Positions 10,597-22,436 of a stretch of 64,000 bases of DNA are shown piece by piece (the stretch's first letter is position 1; every line of letters begins with the position of its first letter). The notes beneath the pieces are model-generated. The model ran no database searches. It was given only the letters and a program-made list of their open reading frames with translations, and was not told the origin of the DNA. A program made the position numbers and the translations under genes. This stretch comes from Haberlea rhodopensis (taxonomy: Eukaryota; Streptophyta; Magnoliopsida; Lamiales; Gesneriaceae): the NCBI GenBank assembly GCA_907163345.1, contig CAJQUN010000003.1, positions 22,583,879-22,647,878 of the forward strand, in the 5' to 3' direction.

Positions 10597-12240
10597 ATGG
10601 CTAATCTAGCAAATGAGTTTGCACAAGGTCAATCGACGAATCGCCCTCCGCTCTTCACGGGTGATAATTACGGCTATTGGAAGAATAGAGTTTCTCTATA
10701 TATCCAATCCGTAGATTATGACCTATGGAAGATTATAGTGAAAGGTCCACACATTCCTTTAAAGGAAATTGGGGGAATTAGTGTTCCCAAAGAGATGGAC
10801 GATTTCACTAGAGCGGACATGATTTTAATATCTCAAAATGCTAAAGCGATTAACATTTTACATTGTGCTTTAGATATGAAGGAGTACAACCGGATCTCGA
10901 TGTGCTCAACGGCAAAGGAAATTTGGGACAAATTACAAATTTGTCATGAGGGCACCAATCAAGTGAAGGAGACCAAGATAGATCTTCTACAACTCAAGTA
11001 TGAAACTTTTGAGATGGATACCGGAGAAGATGTGGATTCAATGTTTAGGAGGCTCACCCAAATTATCAATGAGCTTGCCCAACTTGGAGAGAAGTATCCT
11101 CCAAAGCAAATATGGAGGAGAGCTCTAAGGGCCTTACCTAAAGAATGGGATGCAAAGAGGACGGCCATCATCGAGTCTAACAAAGGGGAGAGTGCTTCAT
11201 ATGATCTTGATGAGCTTCATGGCACTTTGGTGACCCATGAACTTGAAGTTGCCACTAGAAAAGAAGTGAAGGAGGAGGATAGATCCAAGAGAAATGGGAT
11301 TGCCTTGGTGGGAAGGAAAGACCATTCCGATGATGAAGAAGATGATGATGATGAAGAGATGAGGCTATTCACAAAGAAGTTCAAGAAGCTCTTCACCAAG
11401 CATGGCAAGTCAAAGACCTCCAATTCTACCAAACAAGAAACTAAAAATGAGGTAACTTGTTACAATTGTCAAGAATTAGGTCATTATGCTAACAAGTGTC
11501 CTAGGAAGAAGAGTGAGGACAAAGGGAAGAAGAAGGCATTCATAGCTACATGGAGTGATAGCGACTCCGATGAAGAAGAAGCCAAAAATCTATGTCTAAT
11601 GGCTCTTGGAAATGAAGATGAAGAGGATGATGATGAGGTACCTTCTTTTGATGAACTTTTAGAATCCTATAATGATCTTATTGATGCTCTTGGCAAAACC
11701 AAGATGAGTAATAAACTACTCAAACTTGAAATTGCTAAGAAAGATGAAGAAAATAATTCATTGAAAAATGAATTAGATTCTTTAAAGAAATCTTTTTGCA
11801 AATATAGTGAAAGTAGTCAAAAGATGAGTGAATTGCTTGGATTACAACGATGTAGCTTTGATAAAGCCGGGTTAGGTTTTTCAAGCAAATCAAAATCTTT
11901 TTCAAGCTTGTTGGCCAAAGCAAAGCACAATTCTCCTACTTGTAACTATTGTTGCAAAAATGGCCACATTAAAAATAAGTGTAGGTATGCTAGAATCCAA
12001 TACCAACCTAATAAAAGGTGGAAATGGATCCCAAAGGTGCCTAAGGTAGCTAACCATCAAGGACCCAAAAATCAAATGGGTACCAAAGACCCCCCTATTG
12101 TAAATTTGTTTTGTAGGGACAACAAGGAGATGGGTGAAGGCACAAGCAACTCAAAGGAGGAGTTTATCTTGTTCACAACCATAGAAGAGGCAAGAGGCAT
12201 TGGACCAATGACAAGAACCAACTCTTGTCATAAAGGGTAA
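10597..12240 (+). CDS. Gag polyprotein of the gag-only retrotransposon
   Basis: The structural protein that would form virus-like particles around the element RNA, 547 residues from the ATG at 10597 (an upstream TTG in frame is not a credible start). The N-terminal half is a copia gag domain (YWKNRVSLYIQ, AKEIWDKLQ, WDAKRTAI). It is followed by acidic runs (DDEEDDDDEE). There are two CCHC zinc knuckles: CYNCQELGHYANKC around residue 288, and CNYCCKNGHIKNKC near residue 457. A coiled-coil-like stretch (LKLEIAKKDEENNSL) separates the knuckles. The frame is open throughout, in line with a recent insertion. The sequence is of SIRE-like type by resemblance. Confidence 0.9.
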   Translation: MANLANEFAQGQSTNRPPLFTGDNYGYWKNRVSLYIQSVDYDLWKIIVKGPHIPLKEIGGISVPKEMDDFTRADMILISQNAKAINILHCALDMKEYNRISMCSTAKEIWDKLQICHEGTNQVKETKIDLLQLKYETFEMDTGEDVDSMFRRLTQIINELAQLGEKYPPKQIWRRALRALPKEWDAKRTAIIESNKGESASYDLDELHGTLVTHELEVATRKEVKEEDRSKRNGIALVGRKDHSDDEEDDDDEEMRLFTKKFKKLFTKHGKSKTSNSTKQETKNEVTCYNCQELGHYANKCPRKKSEDKGKKKAFIATWSDSDSDEEEAKNLCLMALGNEDEEDDDEVPSFDELLESYNDLIDALGKTKMSNKLLKLEIAKKDEENNSLKNELDSLKKSFCKYSESSQKMSELLGLQRCSFDKAGLGFSSKSKSFSSLLAKAKHNSPTCNYCCKNGHIKNKCRYARIQYQPNKRWKWIPKVPKVANHQGPKNQMGTKDPPIVNLFCRDNKEMGEGTSNSKEEFILFTTIEEARGIGPMTRTNSCHKG

Positions 12241-12893
12241 AATTTATTTTTAAATTGTTAAAAGAGCAAATTCAAAAATTCATTGGCACAAATTAATTGT
12301 GTTCAATAAATTATTGAAGCTCAATATTAAATTTGAGTAAAATGCATATCCCCTTAGCAAAATTGTCAAGTGCATGATATATGCTTTTCTTTTATAGTAA
12401 GTTGCTTGATATGCTTTGTATTCAAATTGGAAATATGCTATGTACAATTATATGACTTATGCCTTGATAGTTTTATGAGTTTATTGGGCATGGATGCATG
12501 AACATATGCACACTTTGCAATTTTTTAGAATTAATTGTTGTATGTCTTAAACACATGGTTATAATTCATCTCTATGATTTAATCTTAGGCTTGTTATGCC
12601 TATGAACATGTGAAAATTGTGATAATTATGCCATGATTATTTAAATTTTATGTTTTTTGATTATCACAAAAAGGGGGAGAATTTTGTGATAAACTTGAAC
12701 CTTAAAAGATGCATAGTTTAAGGGGGAGAGCTTATGTATGCATGGTTTGAGGGGGAGAGTTAATTGTTTATTGATTTACTTGATTACTTGTATGTGTTAT
12801 GCAATTGTTAAGGGGGAGTTATTTTTACTCACATTTCATGCATATTACTTATTCAAGTTTATCAAGTTTTGTGATCATCAAAAAGGGGGAGAT
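12241..12893 (+). other. Non-coding 3' interior of the gag-only element with repeated polypurine tracts
   Basis: AT-rich, with no reading frame of note. The motif AGGGGGAG occurs five times, near 12672, 12721, 12751, 12811 and 12884. Only the last abuts the LTR and would prime plus-strand synthesis. Confidence 0.75.
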
Positions 12894-14267
12894 TGTTGAG
12901 CCTTAAACGCATGGTTGCGTTTAATACGGTAAATTATCCCCGATCAATCTTTGAGTTTTGATGATCAACAAAACTTGTGTTTGTTATACTAATACATCTA
13001 CTTAGTGTGCAGATTAAGTGGTGTAAAGTTGATTGGAATGAAGGTTTTCAAGTGTGTGCAATCTGGCCCAGATCGCCCCAGGCGATGGTGATCATCGCCC
13101 CAGGCGATGGGTGCCAGGAGGGGCATCGCCACGCACATCGACAGAGGCGATGGCTAGGCGAGCACGCGAGACAGATCGCCCCAGGCGATGGTGATCAACG
13201 CCTGAGGCGATGGCAGCCATTTGGACTTCGCCCCAGCACATCGACTGAAGCGACGCCGAGGCGTGGCGCGGGCATGCGCGCAGGAGATCGCCCGAGGCGA
13301 TGGCAAGAACGCCTGAGGCGATGGGCAGGAACGCCTGAGGCGATGGGGAGATCGTTTGAGGCGATGCAAGAATTGAAGGTGCTGAAGCTACGGCCTTGAT
13401 TTTAGCCATTGATCGCCTGAGGCGATCCAGTGATCGCCTGAGGCGATCTGTGCATTTTTGACCGTTGGAACGCGGCGATGGGTGATCGCCTGAGGCGATG
13501 GCTGAGGCGATCCAGGAGTGATTTCAGCCCTTTGAAGTGCAACGGCTAGTAGGAGCCTTGGAGGCCTTCTACACTATAAATATGGATGCTTTGGAGCATT
13601 TTGAAGCTAAGGAACAAGTCTACAACTCATACAAAGTGTTGATCAATTGTTGGTTCAAATTATATCATACTCTCCATACATTGTTGTTGTATTGGAGCTT
13701 GTGATTGTTTTCATTTGTTGAGTCTTGTTGTCTTCGTGTGAGTACACCGTGAAGGTGTTTCTGTTGGTTTAATTCATTGTAAAGGTCCTCCAACACCAAA
13801 GCAAGTTGGAAAATTGTAAAGTCGCCATCAAGTGAAGGTGGTGCAATTGTGTGGCTATCCTTGGAGCCCTTAAGGCCAAGAAGACTCGTGAAGAGTGTTG
13901 GTTGCTCGGGAAGAGCTTGTGTACTCGGGAAGAGTAGTGTGCTCGGGAAGAGCGTTGTAACTCGGGAAGAGTTGTGTTGTGGCTTACTTGGAGCCCTCAA
14001 GGCCAAGATCAATTATTCTAGTGGAACCTCGGTTGGAGGTTATCTAACCGGGAAGAGGAGACGTAGGCGATTCATCGCCGAACTTCTATAACAAATCTTT
14101 TTGTCATTTACCGCATTATTTCATTTACGCATTTATTTATTTTATTGTTCATTTATCGATTGACTAAAGGCTTCCGCAAAGCGCAAAATATTTTTATTTT
14201 ACAAACTCATTTTAAAAAGCTAAAGTAGCCAAGGAATCTCATTCACCCCCCCTCTTCGATTCCAACA
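12894..14267 (+). repeat. 3' LTR of the gag-only element
   Basis: Same length as the 5' LTR and no mismatch found by eye; the putative promoter TATAAATA is at 13575-13582. It ends CCAACA and is followed by the target duplication GGGCG. Confidence 0.9.
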
Positions 14268-14335
14268 GGGCGGGGGACTATCCAAGACTGATAGGCAGGG
14301 CATATCAGATTCATTACAAATCACGTCCCTGCCAA

Positions 14336-16434
14336 TTACCACTTTAAATCCAGGTTCTCCCCTAGCCCACAACATATACCATTTAACCACTTCAGGGAAC
14401 CCAGAAAAACGCGTTTAACAGATCTAGGTTCGAGTTTATCAGGTTGATGCACAAAAGCAGCACAACCAAACACTTTTAAATGGAAAAAATCAATTTCTTT
14501 ACCAGACCAAACATTTTCTGGACATTTACCATTTAAAGGCACAGAGGGGGACCTATTTATAAGGTAAGCAGCGGTTAAAACAGTTTCACCCAAGAACCTT
14601 TTCGAAAGTCCTGAGGAAGAGATCATACTCCTTACTCTTTCAAGTAAGTTTCTATTCATTCTCTCAGCAACACCATTTTGCTGAGGTGTGTAAGTCACTG
14701 ACTTGTGCCTTTTTATTCCTGATGCAGCCCATAGCTTGTCAAGTAAAACATTGCAAAATTCAAGTCCATTATCAGTCTTAAGAGTCTTAATCTTTCTACA
14801 GGTTTCATTTTCAATCAAGGTTTCCAGTTATTAAAGTTCTCAAAAACATCAGATTTGTTTTTCATTAAAAACACCCAAACTTTCCTTGAAAAAGCATCTA
14901 TTATTGATAAAAATATATATTTTTCCTCCTTGGGTGGGAACACTAGCTGGTCCCCACACATCAGCATGTAGGTATTCAAGAATATCGGTAGTGACGGATT
15001 TAGTTTGGGAAGGGGAGTGGGAAACCTAACTCTATGGTGTTTACCATAGATGCATGAATCACAGAAACAAATACTAGATTGTTTCTCTTTTCCAACGTAT
15101 CCATTTTTATATAGAATTTTGAGACCCTTAGCACTAATATGACCTAACCTTTTATGCCATTTGTAAGGTCTTCAGATGCAACATTCGGCATGGCAAACAT
15201 ATATGTTTCTTTTCTTTTCGGCTTTAAAAATAACCAAAGACCCCTTAATGTTTTCATAATTCCCTTACCCCATCTCCTTTCTAATTCGTCATCTTCTAAT
15301 ACAACACAGGAAATCAGATTCATAAATCAGGAACATGCCTTACATTCTTCAATGTCAATGTATAACCGTGTCAAACTTAAGACAAACATCACCAATACCA
15401 GAAACTTCACATTGTTTATCATTTGCTAAAGATACAAAACCATGCACGACTTTCTTATAATTAGAAAACAGATTTCTAACAGGTGACATGTGAAACGTGC
15501 ATGCGGAATCAACAAGCCATTCATTTTCATACATAGATCATGACGGCACAGAATGAGCAGCATCTCAATTTTCAACAACCATAAAAACATTGCCCATGCT
15601 ATCACTTGTTGATGACATATTAGCATGATTATCTGATTGTTGATTCTTTCCAGTCTGGTCGTGATTTAGTTTGTTCTTGGGGCACTCTCTAATATAATGA
15701 CCAATTTCACCACATTTAGAGCACTTCCTACTTTTAGGCCTAGACTTAGACCTGGATCTGCCCCTCTCTTTCCTTTTACTGGGATTATCAAACTTATTTT
15801 TACCATTGTGTCTTTGTTGAGACCTGCCTCTAACATGCATAACTTCATCTGACTTTTGATTTGGCCTCCCATTTGTTTTTAAATCCAGTTAGTTACTCTT
15901 TGGTCCGTTAACAACAGTGTCTAAGGTGATCTGATCTCTACCATACTTAATAGCAGATTTAACATCATTGTAATAATCAGGTATGGCATTTAAAAGCACA
16001 ACAGGAGTATAGTCATCAATGTTTTTATCACCAGTTTGTTTAATATCTTGAATTAGTTTGGTAAACTCATCAATGTTTTCATCTACTTCTTTATTCAGAT
16101 CCAGCTTGAATCTAAAAAACTTTTCAAGCAAGAACAATTTTCTAGTTAATGAAGTTTCAATGTATAACTCTTCCAACTTATCCCAAAGGGCTTTGGAGGA
16201 GCTTTGTTTACCAACTTTCCTAAGCACAGAGTCAGACAAATTCAAGATAATAGAAGAATAAGCGAGCTCATCCATTTCGGCCTTTTTATCATCTGGTTCA
16301 GTACCAGGAATAGTACCCTTTACTGCTTTAAAAACTTTTTGTTGTATTAAGATTCCTTTCATCTTCTGTTGCCATATTGAAAAATCTGTTTTTCCACTAA
16401 AAGGTAGTATTCCATATCCAGACATAGTAGCCAT
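14336..16434 (-). pseudogene. Copia gag, protease and integrase remnants (5' half of the minus-strand element)
   Basis: 16434-15889 is gag (DFSIWQQKMKGILIQQKVFK) and ends in a stop where the related element reads on. 15840-15565 continues gag with the zinc knuckle CSKCGEIGHYIREC. The protease that follows reads DSA where DSG is required, a damaged active site. Integrase zinc-binding pieces (CFCDSCIYGKHHRVRF) lie near 15000-15090. 14818-14336 is the catalytic core and beyond (KTLKTDNGLEF, YTPQQNGVAERMNR, FGCAAFVHQP). Stops and frameshifts separate the parts. The RT half continues beyond the nested element at 9161. Confidence 0.9.
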
Positions 16435-16835
16435 AGTAAGACACACAAGTCAATCACACGCACATCTACTAACACAAATAGGAATACGGTGTATGCAGGG
16501 AAGCTAATGATCTAAACCTTTTAGAAAACAAGAACGAGAACCCTTCGCACCAACAGGATTCCGCTACACTCTAAAGGTGTAGGGTCAAGCGATTTTCTTC
16601 CGCTTAAGGTTCTTTAATTTCAAAAGAACAGACGAGGAATAAACAAAAATGTACATGTATCACAAAGAAAACCTAAGAAATATCAGTATGATAATATATC
16701 AATTAGTAGTCAAGAATGCTACCAATACTCAACCAGAAGTTGGATGTTGATATTACCACAGCGCATAACACATATTCCAGATCACTAGATCCACACAGAA
16801 CCACCAGTAACTAGAAACCTGGGCTCTGGTACCAC

Positions 16836-17392
16836 TGTTAGGTATCGTTCATACCAACTTCTCACCACTGAACATCTTTCGATTCTTGCAAAAACAAGTT
16901 AGAACAAGAACAAAAGAGGAGAAGCAATGTATCATATTATCAACGTCAGAATATAACCAATCATTTACTACCGATGGCTCAGGTAAACACAATCATTCAA
17001 GCCAGCGTGTCATATGCAAACAAAGGCAAGGACCCAAAAGGTGATTCACCAAGATAAAACCCTAACTCCAACTCTCACTGGTATAATGCACACAGGACTA
17101 TAAATCTCTCAAGAACATACATATTATATCACACAGAAGACGAAGCACACAACAATCTAGGGTTTTAGAAGAGTGAGTGGTTTTTTCGGGTGAAGACGAA
17201 AAGAGACGAGTTCGTATATCAGTTATTAGGGTTAACAGTGAGAGGACAACGTATATAAGGGATGAAAGGAATGACTCAGATTTAAGCAAGAAATGGACGG
17301 ACCCGATGCGAAGCAAGAAGCTTCCAGAAATGGGCTTAAATCGGATAAACAATGATGTAAATGGGCCAGCATCATTGGGCCACAATACAACA
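16836..17392 (-). repeat. 5' LTR of the minus-strand copia element
   Basis: 557 bp with TG...CA ends (TGTTAGGTATCG to ATACAACA on the plus strand). It differs from the 3' LTR by many substitutions and some indels, so this insertion is older than the two elements with indistinguishable LTRs. The primer-binding site is at 16821-16834. Confidence 0.9.
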
Positions 17393-17474
17393 ATAAATTT
17401 ATCACTATTGAACAACTGTAATTAGGGAGTGAGCATTAGGTCACTTACCGACCAAATCGAATTTTTTTAAGTGA

Positions 17475-17814
17475 TGTAGGATCGAACGTTTACTGTTTTA
17501 CCAATAACTATAGTTAAGAAAATGGCACAATATCAATATTTTCAACCATACACTGGCACAAGCGCAACGTGTTCGACCGATCAGAAAGCAGAGACAATTG
17601 TTGAACCGCAACAATCTCTCCCCCAATAATTGCATTATCTGCAACTCATGTGAATCGAACACGCGACATTGGCTCTGATACCAATTATAGGATCGAGCGC
17701 TTACCGTTTTACCAATAACTATAGTTAAGGGTAATGATGCAACATCAATCTTTTCAACCATAGCGACACATTTTCGACCGATCACAAAGTAGAGACAATT
17801 GTTGAACCCCAACA
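17475..17814 (-). mobile_element. TRIM (terminal-repeat retrotransposon in miniature)
   Basis: A 340 bp element on the minus strand. It has two direct terminal repeats of about 130-140 bp (17814 down to about 17685, and about 17617 down to 17475), both beginning TGTTG on the minus strand. Between them are about 70 bp holding a TGGTATCAGAGCC primer-binding site (about 17671-17683) and a GGGGGAGAGA polypurine tract (about 17618-17628). Flanks are AGTGA and AGTAA, a 4/5 target duplication. It has no coding capacity. The repeats have diverged, so it is not recent. Confidence 0.85.
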
Positions 17815-19560
17815 AGTAATAAAATTGAATTTTTTTATAATCGAATAGAACATTTTTTCATAATTGTTTTTTTAAAAAGATTAAAAGTAGAAAGAAATTT
17901 AAAAAAATTAAAAATTCAGTTAACCGATCTTCTGAAAATTAAAGCCAAACTTTCAAATTGATCGAACAAAATTTTCAATTTAATTCGGTTCGGATGGTTA
18001 GTTCGAATAAAACAAATTTTGTTCATCCAAAAATGTAATTGCACATAAAGAAAAATTAAGCTTATTGTTATTATCAAATCATTTATGCGTGACACTTAAA
18101 CAGGCAGTTTTCTTTTAAAAAGAAAAAACTTTAGAAACACTGTAGATATATTTATATCTGTTAAAGCAATTGCTTCCGTATTTAACGAATTCGTTATACT
18201 ATAAAACTTGTAAGTTCATTTGTAACGATTCTAAAAAAATTGTTGGGGAGATTTGAAAAAGTTTGTGTCATCATCAAAAGTAATTAAAAAATATGATATT
18301 ATTTAAATCGTTTAATGTCATCATATAAAATTTATGAAACAATATACTATCATTTATGCCTAGGGCCACACATATGGAACATGGTGGCATGATCAGTTAC
18401 TGTAGCAAAATGAGAATAAGTTAATGATGTGTAATAGAGTGATAAGAAAGTGAAAGATAATAATAAATGATATATTATATGGAGTTTGATATTATTTTAA
18501 AATGAGAGATTACTTTTATGAATTCTACTATAATTACGAAAGCTCATCTTGTATCAGTTAATAACTTCTTAAAATATTTGGGGGGTAATATATGAAATGG
18601 TCCCTCTTGTTTGTATACATTCCCGATTTAGTCCCTCTTGTTTGTACTGACTCGATTTAGTCCTTCTAGTTTTCTAATTTGTCACAAATCAGTCATAACC
18701 GTTAAATGCACCGTTAAAACTAACGGAAAGGACTGAATCGGGTCACTTAAAACATCAGGGACTGAATCGGGAATTGATACAAACATTAAGGACTAACTCA
18801 GGTCATTAAAAAGATTGTGTGACTTAATTCTTTCAATTTTTAATTATTATAGAGTGTTGTGTTTTTTTACCATACACTGAACTGAGTGTGTATCAATATC
18901 AATATATGTATGTATGTATATATAGATGTATATACATGCATGTGTGTTGGATATATATATGTGTTGATGTTGGTGCAGACCCAATGTATATATATATGTT
19001 GATATTGGTGCACACCAAGTGCATAGTACAAAAACCACAAATGTTGTCTTGACCCTGATGGTAATTTTGTAAATGAATGAATCGAGTGTTAAAATTGTGT
19101 TAGGGGGAACAATGAGGTTATGTTTGGATTGATCGATTTGAAATGATGAATTTCAAATTCATTGAATTGTTTGGATGTACAAAATTCAAGTTAATTTCAT
19201 ATCAACTATATTTCAAGTTAAACAATTTTAATAGTAATTGTGGTGGATTTCAGTACAAGATGGGTGTCATTTGAAATCTATTCCTCAAATTCTTCCCTAA
19301 ATGAAATATGTTTTCCTAAATCAAATCCATCGATCCAAATACAACATGAGATTTAACCTACTGAGATTGAACTTCACCTCCTTTCAATTCCGTGTCGGCA
19401 AGGAGACAACAGGATTACATGCATTTATTGCCTGGTGATCGGCTGAATTCAGCAGGCCAAAATTGATTGAATTGAAAATGTGTGAACTTTTGTTTACGCG
19501 TTTTGGACGCGAGGGAGATCTTGTAAATAGGGCTCACATCCCCTCATTTTCAGTATCCCA
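17815..19560. other. AT-rich spacer with a degenerate inverted repeat and simple repeats
   Basis: 17830-18050 resembles the GGTTCGGTT-type TIR sequence seen elsewhere in the window but has lost its ends. 18598-18798 is an inverted repeat built on CCCGATTTAGTCCCT and its complement AGGGACTGAATCGGG, a MITE-like structure. 18900-19010 is TA/TG-rich microsatellite. I see no gene. Confidence 0.5.
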
Positions 19561-22436
19561 TTCTGAGGGTTCTCTCATATCTACACATTTGAGTGTGTAT
19601 TGGAGATAGACCAACAAAGGTCATGGACGATGAAAATTGGAATAAGATGAACGGTAATGTTATTGACAATGCATCTTGCTTTAACAGATGGGGTATTGTC
19701 AAGTATCACTGAAATAACATATGCAAAAAATATTTGAGATACTTTGACAAATCTGTACGAGGCCAAGTCACTATACAACAAGATTTCCTAAAGAGAAGGC
19801 TTTATACTCTTCAGATGACGGAATCCTCATCAATGACCGATCATATCAATACTTTGAATACTCTATTTGCGCAGCTCATTTCTTTGGGGTATAAAATAGA
19901 GGAAGTTGAACGTGTGGAGCTTCTACTTCAAAGTCTACCGGATTCCTAAGATCAACTCATCATCAATCTGACCAATAATATCGTTACTGATATATTAGTC
20001 TTCAACAATGTTGCAGCCGCGGTTCTTGAAGAGGAAAGCCGGCGCAAGAACAAGGAAGAAAGGTTGGCAAGTTTGAAGCAGGCAGATGCTTTGACGATGA
20101 TGAGAGGAAGATCGATGGAGTGTGACTCTAGTGGGAGCCACAAGTATGGTAGATCCAAATTTAGAAGCAATAAGATGAAATTTTACTGCTACAAATGTGG
20201 CGGTAAAGGGCACTTCAAGAAATATTGTACGAGTAAGAAGAGTACTGAAAAGATTCTCAATGAAATGTTGCAAGTACCTCAGACGGTTTGTTCAGCGAAA
20301 CAACAACTGTTGCGGAAGGCAGCCAAAGATTTTATGACACATGGATAATGGATTCAGGAGCGACATGTCATATGACGTCTCGAAGAGAATGGCTCGATCA
20401 ATACGAGCCAGTCTCGAGAGGATCCGTACTCATGGGAAATGATCATGTCTTGGAAATTGTGGGGGTTGGTACCATCAAAATTAAAATGTTTGATGGCACT
20501 ATTCGCACCATACAGGAGGTACAAAATGTGAAGGGTCTGACAAAGAATATATTGTCTTTGGGACAATTAGATGATCTTGGGTGCAAGACCCGTATAGAAA
20601 ATGAGATCATGAAGATTGTAAAAGGCACGCTCGTGGTAATGAAGGCGAAAAATGTTGCTAAGAATATGTATGTGCTTTTGGGGGACATACACAAAGAGGC
20701 AGAACTAGATGTTGCATCGACGAGTTCAAGAGAAGAATTAACAGTGTTATGGCATAGGAAGCTTGGCATGTGTCGAGGGTTGAAAATTCTCTCAGAACTG
20801 AAGCTGCTGTCGTTGGTTACAAAAGTGACTCTACCTTTTTGTGAGCATTATGTTACCAGTAAACAATACATATTAAAGTTTGGCATATTTACTGCCAAAA
20901 GCAGCGGTATATTGGAGCTGATTCATTCTGATGTTTGACAAGCACCAGTTGTATCTCTAGGAGGAACGACAATGGAGGAGAATACACCAATGATGAATTT
21001 GATGCATATTGTCAACAAAGGGGCATCAAAAGACAATTCACAACGGCTTACACGCCTCTACAGAATGGAATAGCGGAGCAGATGAATAAAACTCTGTTGG
21101 ACAAACAAGAGCTATGTTGAGAACTGCGGGTCTAGCCAAGTCATTTTGGGCAGAAGCAGTCAAGACCGCAAGTTATATTATCAATAACTCTCCATCAGTG
21201 GCGATTAATCTGAAGACTCCGATGGAGGTGTGGACTGGAAAGCCGGTGGATTATTCTTAGCTACATATATTTTGAAGTCTGGTGTACATTTTGTACAACA
21301 AGAAAGATAGAAGTTGGATTCTAAATCCATAAAGTGCATTTTCTTGGGATATGCTGATGGTGTTAAGGGGTATCATTTGTGGGATCCAACTGCCCACAAA
21401 CTTATTATCAGTAGGGATGTTATCTTCGACGAAGATAAAGTGAAGGGAGACAAAGGCACACTGAATTCAGATACTACTATAATTCAGGTGGAAAATAAGA
21501 CATACAAAGATCCAGTTTCTTCTGAGGTATTACCAGAGCACGAGAAACAAGAACCATTTGAGTCAGAAGTTCCCAAAGTTTGACAGTCTACTCGCAGAAA
21601 GAGACCACCAGGTTGGCTTTCAGATTATGTTATTGAAAGCAATATTGCATACTGCTTATTAACAGATGATGGTGAGCCTTCGAATTTCCAAGAGGCTACT
21701 CGAAGTTCGGATGTATCTATGTGGATGCAAGCTACGCATGAACAATTTGAGGCCTTGGATAGAAACATGACTTGGGATCTTGTTACACTACCACGAGGAT
21801 GAAAAACAATCAGTAACAAATGGGTCTATAAGATCAAGCGTGATGGTAATAACCAAGTGGAACGATATCGTGCAAGATTGGTGGTGAATGATATACTCAG
21901 AAAGAAGGTATTGACTTCAACGAGATATTTTCTCACGTCGTCCGACTTACAACGATCAGAGTAGTATTTACATTATGTGTGGTGTTTGATCTGCATTTAG
22001 AGCAGTTGGATGTGAAAATAGTATTTCTTCATAGAGATCTTGACAAAGAAAACTATATGCTCCAACCAAAAGGTTTTGCTAAAATTGGCAAATGGAACTT
22101 GGTTTGTAGGTTGAACAAATCTATGTATGGTCTCAAACAGGCTCCAAGATGTTGGTACAAGAGATTTGATTCCTATATCATGAGGCTTGGATACAACAGA
22201 ATTAATGCAGATCATTGTGCATATTTCAAGAGATATGGTGATGATGATTATATATTATGTTCTTCTATATGGATGACATGTTGGTAGCAGGCCCCAACAA
22301 AGTTCGAATCCAAGAATTGAATGCACAGTTGGCTAGGGAATTTGATACTAAGGAATTGGAACCGACAAAAAAGATTCTAGGGATGCAAGTTCACCGAGAC
22401 AGAAGTAGCAGAAAGATTTGGATTTCCCAGAGAAAT
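19560..22436 (+). pseudogene. Degenerate Ty1/copia element (gag to RT), truncated
   Basis: A collapsed copia polyprotein on the plus strand. Gag is at 19720-20270, with the zinc knuckle CYKCGGKGHFKKYC and stops within. Protease is at about 20345 (MDSGATCHMTS). Integrase pieces are at 20750-21260: the HHCC region is damaged, most of the central core is deleted, and NGGEYTNDEF and YTPLQNGIAEQMN remain. RT runs at 21600-22436 (LYGLKQAP-like YGLKQAPRCW, then YMDDMLV). The second residue of the RT catalytic box is Met where copia usually has Val. There are many stops and frameshifts. No LTR or primer-binding site is recognisable at the left, and the right end is fused to a LINE. Confidence 0.85.

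Larger units (their letters stand above)
9175..14267 (+). mobile_element. Gag-only LTR retrotransposon (TR-GAG-like), nested and young
   Basis: The LTRs are 1374 bp each (9175-10548 and 12894-14267), with the same length and no difference I could find by eye. It is flanked by GGGCG on both sides (9170-9174 and 14268-14272). A perfect initiator-Met primer-binding site, TGGTATCAGAGCC, is at 10551-10563, and a polypurine tract AAAAGGGGGAGA abuts the second LTR. The 2345 bp interior contains a gag gene only, with no protease, integrase or RT. This matches the published TR-GAG class of non-autonomous elements; it would need enzymes from an autonomous partner. Confidence 0.93.
6612..17392 (-). mobile_element. 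Ty1/copia retrotransposon, minus strand, interrupted by a nested element
   Basis: It is bounded by LTRs of 545 bp (6612-7156) and 557 bp (16836-17392) and flanked by the perfect 5 bp duplication ATAAA (6607-6611 and 17393-17397). A primer-binding site resembling that for initiator tRNA-Met (TGGTACCAGAGCC) lies just inside the 5' LTR at 16821-16834. A polypurine tract abuts the 3' LTR near 7157-7170. Minus-strand pieces occur in the copia order gag, protease, integrase, RT, RNase H. All show stops or frameshifts, so it is non-functional. Its gag resembles that of the element at 54837-59031, so the two belong to one lineage. A gag-only element is inserted between the integrase and RT regions. 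Confidence 0.93.

Noticed and set aside
17498..17815. A 105-codon frame at the TRIM
   Set aside because: It runs across both TRIM repeats and the primer-binding site; it is non-coding retroelement sequence.
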